A stretch of DNA of 64,000 bases from Methylomagnum ishizawai (GTDB lineage: Bacteria; Pseudomonadota; Gammaproteobacteria; Methylococcales; Methylococcaceae), in NCBI RefSeq assembly GCF_900155475.1, contig NZ_FXAM01000001.1, positions 1,847,501-1,911,500 on the forward strand. The letters run 5' to 3'. Each line of letters opens with the position of its first letter. The stretch's first letter is position 1. A program made the position numbers and the translations under genes. The notes under the pieces were generated by a model. That model ran no database searches, was not told where the DNA came from, and saw only the letters and a program-made list of their open reading frames with translations. Shown here piece after piece: positions 28,421-37,688 of this stretch.

Positions 28421-31345
28421 ATGTGGAAACGTGTTGTTTTGATGGGGTGTGTGTTGTGCTTGGCTGGGTGTGTAGTATTGCCACCTGACCCAAAGCGGGA
28501 GCCAATATTGCGTATCGAAACACGTATGCATACCGGAACCATACGCCGTGTCGCCGTCGATGCCGCCGGGCGCTACCTCGTGACTGGTTCAGACGATAAA
28601 ACAGCACGGGTTTGGGACGCTGCTAGCGGTAAGCTATTGCAAACCCTGCGTCCGCCTATGGGTGATGGCGACGAGGGCAAGGTTTTTGCCGTGGCCATCT
28701 CCCCCGATGATTCGATGGTGGCGGTGGCGGGCTGGACCAAGACTGCGGAAGCTGGCTATGAAATATATCTTTTTGATCCTACCAATGCCCGGCTGCTGAA
28801 GAGATTGGTTGGGCTACCAGGGCCTATCCTTGATCTGGAGTTTTCACCAGATGGCCATTATTTGGCGGTGGCGATGGCGAAAGGTATTCGGGTTTATTAC
28901 CGTGAATACTGGAATTTAGCTCTTAGTGATGATGACTATTGTGATAGTAGTTTTTCGGTCGATTTCGACCCGACAGGGCGGCGGCTGCTCAGCGCGAGTC
29001 GTGACGGATATCTACGCTTATATGAACTCGGCTTGGAAGTTGGGCGTTTGCCCAGATCGGACAGCGATGGATATCCACGACCATCTAGTGTGGAGCCGCC
29101 ACTGAAGCGAAAGGCGTTGGGAGGGTATTTTCCTTATGTGGCAAGTTTTTCACCCAACGGGGAAACCATCGCTGTAGGCTTTGATGATTCCACTAAGATC
29201 GAATTATTATCCGCCAAGGACTTAAGTGAGCTATATTTATCGGACCCGTTGGAAAATATAGGTAAAGCCAAGCTGACCAATATAACTTGGTCGCTTGATG
29301 GAAAATCTTTATATGCGGGGGGTGCCTATATTGATAAAACAACCCTCCATCCCATCATCGTGGGTTTGGACGCAGCGGCTAAAAACCTATTTTTGCGTTA
29401 CCAACCGTTGTCTTATCAGATCATGGATTTGAAGCCACTGCCCGAAGGCCACCTGGCGTTCGGGGCCGATGGTCCCACTGTAGGCGTTTTGGATAGTCAA
29501 GGCCATAGGGTCTGGGAATCGCATGGATCTATTCTCGATTACAGGGGCAATCCTGCCCGCTTGCGGGTGTCCGGAGACGGAACCATAATCGAGTTTGGTT
29601 TCGATACTCTGGACGCCAATGGAAATAACCATCGGGATACGGCTTATTTCGACCTTACTAGACTCGCCCTACAGCTTGGAGAGGCACCACCCCAAGCCCG
29701 TTTGAACGCACCAAATACAACGAGGGAACTCCAGCAAAACCAAGGGGTTGCTATCGGTGGCAAATTTGATAATCCTAGCCTTAAGCCGCGGATTGAAGCT
29801 GATAATATGCCTATGAGCCTCACGAAGGAAACCGTACCCACTGGTCTTCTGCTGGGTAAGGATTCCCGGCTGTCCTACTACGATGTTCCTGATCGGCAGC
29901 GTTGGGAAACCGTCGTGCCCGGTGCCGTTTTTGCCGTTAATCCTAGCGGCGATGGTCGCTACGCCGTGGTTGCTTTGGGCGATGGTACCCTTCGTTGGTA
30001 TGAAACCCGGCATGGCAAGGAAGTCTTGGCTTTGTATGTCCATCCCGATAAGCGTTGGGTTGCATGGACCCCGGAAGGTTTCTACTACGCCCTGCCCGGC
30101 GCGGAAAGCCTGATCGGCTACCACCTCAACCAGGGCGTGGACCACGAAGGGAAATTCGTCAAGGCCAACCAGCTGAAGGAACGCTATTACCAACCCAACC
30201 TCATCGCCCGCCGCCTCAGCCCCGAAGGCGACCGCTTGATCGCCGAAGCCGTGGGTCGCTTGGGCGACGTGCGGCAGGTGTTGACGCGGGGCTTGCCGCC
30301 CAAGGTGGAATTGGTCTCCTTGGACGCTGCCGAAACCCCCGGCGATTATTGGCTCAAAGTGCGGGTGATCGATCAGGGTGGCGGCATAGGTCCGGTCAGT
30401 TTGCAACTCGACGACAATGAGGTAATCCAGGCCCGCGACCCCGGCATTCCGGGCGGTTCCGGCGACATCGTGACTGCGCGGATTTCCCCGCCCTCGGGAC
30501 AGCACACTATCGTCATCACTGCCCGCAACCCGCTGGATGTGGCCTCCGACCCTATTTCGGTACCGCTCCAAGTCCAGCCCAGATCCGGGCAGCCCCGGCT
30601 ACACCTGCTGGCGGTGGGTATCCGCGACTATTACAACGACGCCACCCTCGCCAGGGGCGTCAGGTTCGGTGCCAAGGACGCACAGGCCATGGCCCGGCAA
30701 TTCCAGGCCCAAGGGGCCAAGCTCTACGCCCCTGGCAAGGTCGAAGTGCTGCTCGATCGCCAAGCTACCCGCGATGGCATCGTCGCCGCCATGGCCCGGT
30801 TCAAGGATGCCGTCACGCCGGACGATGTGTTCGTCCTCTATCTCGCCGGGCACGGTTTCGCCTTCAACGGCGACGACTACCATTTCGTGCCCGCCGACGC
30901 TAGCTTCCCCGACCGCGACACCCTGCGTCGCCAAAGCCTGGGCGAAGCCCTGTTGCGCAGTTTCTTATCCGCCATCAAAGCCAGCAAGACCCTGGTGATG
31001 CTGGATTCCTGCGCCTCGGCCGCTTTCTTCGACGGGCGCGGACCCGGCCAGAAAGGGGCCATCGAACGGCTGGCCACCCTCAGCGGACGGGCCATCCTCG
31101 CCGCCGCCGCCGAGGACAAGATGGCGCTGGAAGGCGAGGGTGGCCACGGGGTCTTCACCTACGCCTTGCTCGAAGGCTTGGGCGGAGTCGCCGACCGCGA
31201 TGGCAATGGCACCATCGAAGTCGGGGAATTGGCGGATTATGTCCAGGACCGGGTGCAGGAAATCACCCTCCGCAAATGGAGCGAGCGGCAAGTGCCCTTG
31301 CGCGAACTCAATGGCGCGTCGTTCCCGGTGTTGCCCCGCCCGTAA
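28421..31345 (+). CDS. Lipoprotein with WD40-like repeats and C-terminal caspase-like protease domain
   Basis: A 974-residue exported lipoprotein. The ATG at 28421 follows GGGGGAATAAAACG and starts a lipoprotein signal with lipobox LAGC (C17); the +2 residue is Val, which favours the outer membrane. Residues about 45-560 contain degenerate WD40-like blades (VAVDAAGRYLVTGSDDKTAR, SPDDSMVAVAGW, SPDGHYLAVAMA). Residues about 725-970 form a peptidase C14 (caspase-like) domain: catalytic H811 in YLAGHGF and C864 in LDSCASAA. Within it D925-R-D-G-N-G-T-I-E-V-G-E936 is a canonical EF-hand loop, suggesting calcium binding. The first half is clearly poorer in G+C than the second. Next gene in the same direction is a TIR protein. 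Function unknown; regulated proteolysis or cell death is inference. Confidence 0.85.
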   Translation: MWKRVVLMGCVLCLAGCVVLPPDPKREPILRIETRMHTGTIRRVAVDAAGRYLVTGSDDKTARVWDAASGKLLQTLRPPMGDGDEGKVFAVAISPDDSMVAVAGWTKTAEAGYEIYLFDPTNARLLKRLVGLPGPILDLEFSPDGHYLAVAMAKGIRVYYREYWNLALSDDDYCDSSFSVDFDPTGRRLLSASRDGYLRLYELGLEVGRLPRSDSDGYPRPSSVEPPLKRKALGGYFPYVASFSPNGETIAVGFDDSTKIELLSAKDLSELYLSDPLENIGKAKLTNITWSLDGKSLYAGGAYIDKTTLHPIIVGLDAAAKNLFLRYQPLSYQIMDLKPLPEGHLAFGADGPTVGVLDSQGHRVWESHGSILDYRGNPARLRVSGDGTIIEFGFDTLDANGNNHRDTAYFDLTRLALQLGEAPPQARLNAPNTTRELQQNQGVAIGGKFDNPSLKPRIEADNMPMSLTKETVPTGLLLGKDSRLSYYDVPDRQRWETVVPGAVFAVNPSGDGRYAVVALGDGTLRWYETRHGKEVLALYVHPDKRWVAWTPEGFYYALPGAESLIGYHLNQGVDHEGKFVKANQLKERYYQPNLIARRLSPEGDRLIAEAVGRLGDVRQVLTRGLPPKVELVSLDAAETPGDYWLKVRVIDQGGGIGPVSLQLDDNEVIQARDPGIPGGSGDIVTARISPPSGQHTIVITARNPLDVASDPISVPLQVQPRSGQPRLHLLAVGIRDYYNDATLARGVRFGAKDAQAMARQFQAQGAKLYAPGKVEVLLDRQATRDGIVAAMARFKDAVTPDDVFVLYLAGHGFAFNGDDYHFVPADASFPDRDTLRRQSLGEALLRSFLSAIKASKTLVMLDSCASAAFFDGRGPGQKGAIERLATLSGRAILAAAAEDKMALEGEGGHGVFTYALLEGLGGVADRDGNGTIEVGELADYVQDRVQEITLRKWSERQVPLRELNGASFPVLPRP

Positions 31346-31627
31346 ACATGGGTACGCAAGTCTTTGAGCAGAAAGGGAAAACTCGCCGGAACCGCGTTTA
31401 AAACCATCGATTCCACGTTTGCTATCGATGATTCGATGCGCCGAAAGCTGGAATTATGCCTCGAATCGACAGCCAGGTGCGTGGAACGCCCGATTCCATG
31501 CGGCGGATTTTCGATTCGATGGGTGGAATCGGAAGCTCCGCACATCATATCGACGGCTCGACGCCTGGTATCGTCCATTCCAAACGCGCCTTGATATCGC
31601 CAGTCCACAAAAACCAAGGTTGGAACC

Positions 31628-33145
31628 ATGCGTGACCAAGTTTTCATCAGCTACAGCCATGAGGACGGCGACTACCTCGCCCAACTCAAAAAGCACCTTA
31701 AACCTCTGGTACGCGCCGAACAGATGGGTCTTTGGACCGATTTGGATATCGAACCGGGCCAGGAATGGTTCGCCGAAATCAAATCCGCGCTGGACCGGGC
31801 CAAGGTCGCGGTATTGCTGGTTACGCCCGATTTTTGGAACTCCGAATTCATCGAGAGGCATGAGTTCAAGCCCTTGCTGGAATTGGCTAGGCAAGGACAG
31901 GTGACCCTGCTCTGGGTACCGGTCCGCGATTCCATTTGGAAAGAGACGCCGCTGGAATCACGCCAAGCGGCTTTGGACCCGCGCAAACCCATCGCCAAAA
32001 TGGTGGGGGCGGATCGGGATTCGGCCTGGGTCGAGGTTGCGGAACGGATAGGATGGGCGTTAGGCGCGGAATCTGCCCTCGGCACCGAACCGGCGGGATC
32101 GGGTAGCAAACCCAATGCGCCTTGGAATTGGCCGCGTCTCCGGCTGACCCTGGCCCTGACCTTGGGAGGCGGGTCTTTGTCCATCCTCATTCAATTGTTC
32201 TCATCGCCGGAAATCGCTGGCCATCTCGAAAAAGCCCGCCAACGCCTCGACATAGGGCTTTACGCCGACGCGGCGGCGGAGTACCAAGCCGTCCTTGAGC
32301 TTGTTTCCGGCCACGCCGAGGCCCGCTTCGGCAAGGCCAAGGCCGACCTGGGGCGTAGGCTCGCCACCGGCACCGATTTGGAGGTGGTCGCGCCGGAGTT
32401 GAAAACGATGCATGGCCGGGCGCCCCAGGATGCCGATTTGCTGGTGCTGATGGGCGACCGCTGCTATCGGGAAAAAATCCAGGAAGACCGGGATTGTGCT
32501 TGGCAGTATTACCAAGCCGCTTTGGCTAGTGATCCCCGCCTGCCCGAAGCGCATTACCGCTACGCGGTGTTATTGAACGAAGTGGGGCAATTTGGGGAGG
32601 CCGCCATCGAATTCCACAAAGCCCATGAACTCGCCCCGGAGACGCCGCATTACATGCTTGGCTATGGCGTGGCCTTGATGAAGCGGCAACCCGCCGACTA
32701 CGGCGCGGCCAGCCTGCTGCTGGAACAAATCGAGGATTCGCCGCTGGCGCGGCTGGAAGCCGCCAAAGCCCGTTGGGCGGTCGGCGATATTGGCGACGCG
32801 GCGCGGGATCAAGCGAAAGCCATCGAATGGTTGCCAAATCCCGCCACATCCGCGACCGACCGCGCCGGTTGGAAATTCGGCCTGTCGGATAAGACGCGGA
32901 TACTCCATCTGACCAGCGCCGCGGGCAAACGCTGTTACGCCGGGCTGGCCCTGGCCGCCAGCCGCTTTTTGCAAGGCGACCAAGCGGCGAGCGAGGCGGC
33001 TTTCCGGCAAGCCGCTTGTCCCGCCGATGCCCGCGATATAAAAGCCGCCATCGCCGTCGACCTCGAAACCTACGCCGAACCCCGCCCGAAACTCGCCGAA
33101 CGGAGCCAAGCTTTCCGCCGTCGGCTTTTGGATGAAGGCGGATAG
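31628..33145 (+). CDS. TIR domain protein with one membrane helix and TPR repeats
   Basis: A 505-residue protein. Residues 1-140 are a TIR_2-type domain: QVFISYSHEDGDYLAQLK at 4-21, GLWTDLDIEPGQEW, VAVLLVTPDFWNSEFIERHE with an acidic residue near the place of the catalytic Glu of TIR NADases. A hydrophobic segment at about 173-195 (LTLALTLGGGSLSILIQLF) may cross the membrane. From about 200 to 430 there are TPR-like helical repeats (YADAAAEYQAVLEL; LPEAHYRYAVLLNEVGQF). So a cytosolic TIR may be tethered to the membrane with TPRs on the other side, or the segment may be only peripheral. Bacterial TIRs either degrade NAD or act as scaffolds; which applies here is not known. Confidence 0.83.
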   Translation: MRDQVFISYSHEDGDYLAQLKKHLKPLVRAEQMGLWTDLDIEPGQEWFAEIKSALDRAKVAVLLVTPDFWNSEFIERHEFKPLLELARQGQVTLLWVPVRDSIWKETPLESRQAALDPRKPIAKMVGADRDSAWVEVAERIGWALGAESALGTEPAGSGSKPNAPWNWPRLRLTLALTLGGGSLSILIQLFSSPEIAGHLEKARQRLDIGLYADAAAEYQAVLELVSGHAEARFGKAKADLGRRLATGTDLEVVAPELKTMHGRAPQDADLLVLMGDRCYREKIQEDRDCAWQYYQAALASDPRLPEAHYRYAVLLNEVGQFGEAAIEFHKAHELAPETPHYMLGYGVALMKRQPADYGAASLLLEQIEDSPLARLEAAKARWAVGDIGDAARDQAKAIEWLPNPATSATDRAGWKFGLSDKTRILHLTSAAGKRCYAGLALAASRFLQGDQAASEAAFRQAACPADARDIKAAIAVDLETYAEPRPKLAERSQAFRRRLLDEGG

Positions 33146-33185
33146 CGTCCCGGTCCGCATGTTCGCCCGGTACCGCCGTCGCCCG

Positions 33186-34577
33186 CTATTTCGACCGCAG
33201 TTCCAAAGGCCGAACCGCCCCGGCCTTCCCCGCCGCCACGCCTTCCAACACTCCCACCAGCAGGCCCGAAGCCTTGAGCGCGTCCAATTCCGCCTCGGTC
33301 TCGGCCTGGATCAATTCCAAGTGCGACAGCCGGATATCAGTGCGCGAGCGGGAAGCGTCCAACAGTTCCAGCAGCGTGCCCTGGCCCAGCCGGTAGGAGT
33401 TTTCCGCCATTTGCTTGAGGTCCGGCAGGTGGGCCAGGACTTCCCGCTCGAACCTGTCCCGCGCCGCCCGGCGGCGTTTGAGCAATTCCGTGGCCCGTTC
33501 CAACTCCACGCGGGTACGGGAAGCCACGAAATCGCGCTCGGCCTGGACCCTCCGTTTCTCGGCCTCGGCGCGGGCCAGGCCGCCCTGGCCCCGGTCGAAG
33601 ATCGGCAGTTCCACCGCGATGCCGACATAGGGCGTCATGCCGTAGGGCTTGTCGGTGTAGGCGGTCCCGGCTTGCAGGGTGGGCGTGGGCCAGCGTTCGC
33701 GGCGGGCGCGTTCGATGTCGGCCTCGGCGGCGATTTCCTCGCGGCGCATGGTTTCGAGTTCGGGGTTTTTTTCCTCCGCCGAGGTCCAGAGTTGGCGCGG
33801 GTCGTCCGGCACGCCCAGGGGGCCGGGTTCGCCCAGGGCTTCGGGCCGCCAGCCGGGTAGCCCCAACAGGATGCCGATTTCGCCGGCGGTGGCCGTCTGT
33901 TCGGTACGGGCGTTTTCCAGCCGGGTTTCCACGTTCTTGGTCTCGACGCCGATCTTCAGGAGGTCGTAGGGACTGGCGCTGCCCGCCATTTCCCGGCCCG
34001 CGACCAGGGCGCGCAGATGGTCCATGTCCCGCGCCGCCTCGTCCAGGATATCCACCCGTTCCCGGCCCGCTTGCAGCTTGAGGAACAAGCCCCAGGCTTC
34101 GCGCAGCAAACCGGCGAATTCCGCCTCGACCCCGGCCGCGGTGGCTTCCACCTTCTTTTCCGCCGCTTCCACCCGCGCCCCGCGCTGTCCGGCGATCAGG
34201 ACCGGGACTTCGACCAGGAGGTTTTCCTGGGATTTGCCGTCGTACATGGTGTTGTTGCGGCTGCTGAGTTGGAAAGTGCCGTAAGTCACCCGTGGGTTGG
34301 GCAGGACGCCGGCCCCGACCACCTCGGCCTGGGCGGCATCGACGCGGGTGCGGGCGGCGGCGTAGCGCGGGCTGTGTTCGCGGGCGATGCGGAGCAACTG
34401 GCCCAGGTCGATGGCCTGGGGCAGGGCGTCGGGCGGCGGCGCGGCGGCTTGGGTCGGAAGGGCCAGGGCCAGCAGCAAGGGCAGCCAGTGCCAGGATCGT
34501 CGGGGTTGGGGGGAACGCGGAGCGTCCGGGATGGCGTTGCCACGCGGGGTGTGGGAACGATGGCGTGGTGGAGTCAT
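33186..34577 (-). CDS. czcC: CzcC-type outer membrane efflux protein
   Basis: A 463-residue TolC-family outer membrane protein. The reading frame is open far upstream, but the ATG at 34577 (MTPPRHRSHTPRG) overlaps the czcA stop as ATGA and begins a signal peptide (WHWLPLLLALALPTQA, cut near residue 45). Long helical repeats are visible twice (RIAREHSPRYAAARTRVDAA; AEKRRVQAERDFVASRTRVE), as expected for the two OEP halves. It forms the exit duct of the tripartite efflux pump with the two preceding genes. Last gene of the operon; converges with the TIR gene, leaving about 40 bp. Confidence 0.9.
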   Translation of the reverse strand: MTPPRHRSHTPRGNAIPDAPRSPQPRRSWHWLPLLLALALPTQAAAPPPDALPQAIDLGQLLRIAREHSPRYAAARTRVDAAQAEVVGAGVLPNPRVTYGTFQLSSRNNTMYDGKSQENLLVEVPVLIAGQRGARVEAAEKKVEATAAGVEAEFAGLLREAWGLFLKLQAGRERVDILDEAARDMDHLRALVAGREMAGSASPYDLLKIGVETKNVETRLENARTEQTATAGEIGILLGLPGWRPEALGEPGPLGVPDDPRQLWTSAEEKNPELETMRREEIAAEADIERARRERWPTPTLQAGTAYTDKPYGMTPYVGIAVELPIFDRGQGGLARAEAEKRRVQAERDFVASRTRVELERATELLKRRRAARDRFEREVLAHLPDLKQMAENSYRLGQGTLLELLDASRSRTDIRLSHLELIQAETEAELDALKASGLLVGVLEGVAAGKAGAVRPLELRSK

Positions 34578-37500
34578 GTGGGGTCCGGCAGTTCGTCTTC
34601 TTCTTCGGGGGAGAGGAGATGTTGGGGGGTGATATAGGAATAGAGGACGGGCAGCACGAACATGGCCACGAAGAAGGTGGTGAACATGCCGCCGACGATG
34701 ACCACGGCGAAGGGCTGTTGGGTCTCGCTGCCGATGCCGGTGGAGACGGCCATGGGCAGGAGGCCCAGCAGGGCCAGGGTCGAGGCCATCAGCACGGGCC
34801 GCAGCCGGTCGGTGGCCCCGCCGACGATGGCCGCCCGGAGTGCCATCCCGGCGTGGCGGCGCTCCTCGGTGGCGCTCAATACCAAGAGTCCCATCAGCGA
34901 CACCTGGCCCAACAGGGCGATGAAGCCGATGGTGGCGCTGACCGAGAGCGCGATCCCGGTGAACAGCAGCACGAACGCGCCGCCGGTCAGGGCGAACGGG
35001 GTCGAGAGCAGGATGGCGAGGGCGCTGCGGGCCGATTGCAGGGCGCTGTACAACAGGGCCAGCACGATCAACACCGCCACCGGCACGATCACGCCCAGCC
35101 GTCCCATGGCGCGTTGCTGGTTCTCGAATTCGCCGCCCCAGACCAGGAAATGGCCTTCGGGCATCTGGACCTTGCCCTCGACCGCCGCCCGGGCGTCGTG
35201 GACCACGGAACCCAGGTCGCGGCCTTCCACGTTGAACTTGAGGGCGAGGAACCGGCGGTTGGCCTCGCGCTCGATGGAGGTGCGGCCTTGCTCGATCTGC
35301 TGGTGCGCGACTTCGCGCAAAGGCACGCGGGCGCCCGAGGGCGTCGGGATCATCAAATCGCCGTAATGCTCCATCTCGTCGCGCTCGGCGGTGGGCAGGA
35401 TCACCCGCACCGGGACGGGCCGCTCGCCCTGCCAGAGTTGCGTGACCACCTTGCCGGCCATGGCGGTTTCGATGGTGTCCTGGGCGGCGTCCACCGTGAT
35501 GCCTTGCCGGGCCAGGGCCGCGCGGTCCAGCTTGAGTTGCAGTTGCGGCACCAGGGATTCGCGGTAGAGGTCCAGGTCGATGATGCCGGGCACGGCTTTG
35601 AGCCGCTCTTTGGCGTCTTCCAGGGTGGAGCGCATTTTTTCCAGGTCGCCGCCGTAGATTTTCAGCACCACCTTGCCGCGCACGCCGCTGACGGCTTCCT
35701 CCACGTTGTCCTTGATCGGCTGGGAGAAATTGAAGCGCACGCCGGGGATGGCCGAGAGCGCCGCGCGCATGTCCTCGACCAGTTGTTCCTTGCTCAAACG
35801 GGGCCGCCATTCGCCGTGCGGTTTGAGGTGGACGAAGGTCTCGCTCATGTTGACGCCCTCGTTGTCGGTGCCGTCCTCCGAGCGGCCCTGCTGGCTGAGG
35901 ATGCCCTTGACCTCGGGGAAGCGCAGCAGGCGTTGCCGCATGTCCTGGAGGATGTCCTGGCCCTTGCCCAGGGCGATGCTGGACGGCATTTCCACGAACA
36001 CATGCACGTCGCCCTCGTCCAGCTCCGGCAGGAATTCGCTGCCCAGGCGCGAGATCGAGACGCCCCCCGCCACCAGCAAGGCGACCCCGGCCAGCAAGGT
36101 CGAGGCCCGGTGGTCGAGGGCGAATTCCAGTAGGCGGCGGTATTTCCCGCGCAGGAACACCAGGAAGCGCGGCTCCTCGATCATGGCGTGCCTGGGTTGG
36201 ATCAGGGCGGCGCACAAGGCGGGCACCAGGGTCAGGGCGAACACCAAGCCGCCGACCAGGGCGAAGCTATAGGTCAGGGCCAGGGGCCGGAAGATGCGGC
36301 CCTCCACCCGTTCCAGGGTGAACACCGGGATCAGGGCGGCGATGATGATGAGCATGGCGTAGAAGGTGGGTTTGGCGACCGACAGGGCCGCGTCCACGAT
36401 CACATGCACCATGTCGCGCCGGGTTTTGGGATGGCGGTGCGAAGCTTGGTGGATGACGCTCTCGACCAGCACCACCGCGCCGTCGAGGATGATGCCGAAG
36501 TCGATGGCCCCCATCGAAATCAAATTGGCCGGGAGCCCCAGCCGGTACAGCCCGGCGAACGCCACCAGCAGCGACAAGGGGATGACCACGGCGACGATGA
36601 GGGAACCGCGCACGCTGCGCAGGAACAGCCAGACCACGCCCACCACCAGCAGGAAGCCGTGCAGCAGGTTGTGGTAGACCGTGTCCAGGGTGTTGTGGAC
36701 CAGTTCGGTGCGGTCCAGGAACGGCACCACTTGCATGCCGGCCGGCAGGATGCGGGCGTTGAGTTCCGCCACCTTCTCATGCACCGCTTCCAGCACGCGG
36801 GAAGGATTCTGGCCGCGCCGCAACAGCACGATGCCTTCCACCGCTTCCTTCTGGCCGTCGAGGCCCACCGTGCCCTGGCGCGGGGTATAGGCCTGGACCA
36901 AGCGGGCCACGTCGCCCACGGTGACGGGGGTGCCGCCTTCGCTTTTCAGCACGATGCGCTTCACGTCGTCGGGCGAACCGAGATAACCCACGCCGCGCAC
37001 CACCATCTGCTGGTCGCCATGGCGCAGGAAGCCCGCGCCCACGTTGCGGTTGGAACTGGCGATGGCCTGGTTCACCTCGTCCAGGGTCAGGCCGAAGGCG
37101 TCCAGCCGCATCGGATCGACCTCGACATGGATTTCCTTGTAATAACCGCCGAAGGTCAGCACATCGGCCACGCCCTGCACCTGGCGCAGCACGCGGGACA
37201 CGTTCCATTCCATTTCCGAGCGCAGTTCGTAGAGGTCGTGGCGGTCGCTGACCACCATGAACTTGTAGATTTCGCCCAGCGGCGTGTAATCCGGGGCCAG
37301 CACCGGCTGCACGCCGTCGGGCAGTTCCGCCCCGTGCAGCCGCTCGGTGATCAAGGTGCGGGAATAGAAGCTATCGGCCTCGTCCTGGAAGGTGATGGTG
37401 ATGAGCGAGAGGCCGAACAGGCTTTGGCTACGCATTTGCAGCATGTCCGGCGTGCCGTTCAACACCCGTTCCAAGGGCACGGTGACTTGGCGTTCGACCT

Positions 37501-37678
37501 CCTCCGGCGCGTAGCCCGGCATCAGCGAAATCACCGTCACCTGGGTGTTGGTCACGTCCGGGTAGGCTTCGATGGGGGTTTCCAAGTAGGCGTGCAGGCC
37601 GGACAGGGCGACGACCACGGTGAGCGCGATCACCGCCAGGCGGCGGTGTACGCAATGCTCGATCAATAAGCTCAGCAT
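34574..37678 (-). CDS. czcA: CzcA-type heavy-metal efflux RND permease
   Basis: A 1034-residue inner-membrane proton-driven pump of the heavy-metal (HME) RND group. The charged membrane motif DFGIILDGAVVLVE gives D393, D399 and E406 with the same spacing as the essential D402, D408 and E415 of Cupriavidus CzcA, which places it in the Co/Zn/Cd (or Ni) efflux group rather than the Cu/Ag CusA group. N-terminal helix 1, the first periplasmic loop (TNTQVTVISLMPGYAPEEVE) and two sets of membrane helices are standard. Overlaps czcC by 4 bp and follows czcB by 10 bp. Confidence 0.93.
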   Translation of the reverse strand: MLSLLIEHCVHRRLAVIALTVVVALSGLHAYLETPIEAYPDVTNTQVTVISLMPGYAPEEVERQVTVPLERVLNGTPDMLQMRSQSLFGLSLITITFQDEADSFYSRTLITERLHGAELPDGVQPVLAPDYTPLGEIYKFMVVSDRHDLYELRSEMEWNVSRVLRQVQGVADVLTFGGYYKEIHVEVDPMRLDAFGLTLDEVNQAIASSNRNVGAGFLRHGDQQMVVRGVGYLGSPDDVKRIVLKSEGGTPVTVGDVARLVQAYTPRQGTVGLDGQKEAVEGIVLLRRGQNPSRVLEAVHEKVAELNARILPAGMQVVPFLDRTELVHNTLDTVYHNLLHGFLLVVGVVWLFLRSVRGSLIVAVVIPLSLLVAFAGLYRLGLPANLISMGAIDFGIILDGAVVLVESVIHQASHRHPKTRRDMVHVIVDAALSVAKPTFYAMLIIIAALIPVFTLERVEGRIFRPLALTYSFALVGGLVFALTLVPALCAALIQPRHAMIEEPRFLVFLRGKYRRLLEFALDHRASTLLAGVALLVAGGVSISRLGSEFLPELDEGDVHVFVEMPSSIALGKGQDILQDMRQRLLRFPEVKGILSQQGRSEDGTDNEGVNMSETFVHLKPHGEWRPRLSKEQLVEDMRAALSAIPGVRFNFSQPIKDNVEEAVSGVRGKVVLKIYGGDLEKMRSTLEDAKERLKAVPGIIDLDLYRESLVPQLQLKLDRAALARQGITVDAAQDTIETAMAGKVVTQLWQGERPVPVRVILPTAERDEMEHYGDLMIPTPSGARVPLREVAHQQIEQGRTSIEREANRRFLALKFNVEGRDLGSVVHDARAAVEGKVQMPEGHFLVWGGEFENQQRAMGRLGVIVPVAVLIVLALLYSALQSARSALAILLSTPFALTGGAFVLLFTGIALSVSATIGFIALLGQVSLMGLLVLSATEERRHAGMALRAAIVGGATDRLRPVLMASTLALLGLLPMAVSTGIGSETQQPFAVVIVGGMFTTFFVAMFVLPVLYSYITPQHLLSPEEEDELPDPT

Positions 37679-37688
37679 GGTTCCCGGC

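Noticed and set aside
28421-33145. Thoeris or CBASS defence system
   Set aside because: A TIR and a caspase-like protein are present, but no ThsA-type NADase, no cGAS-like cyclase and no CARF or SAVED protein is in the window.
34292-36133. 613-codon plus-strand open frame opposite czcA/czcC
   Set aside because: Composition rich in G, A, H, Q, R with no family pattern; the minus strand carries two clear efflux genes with intact motifs. A shadow of GC-rich coding DNA.
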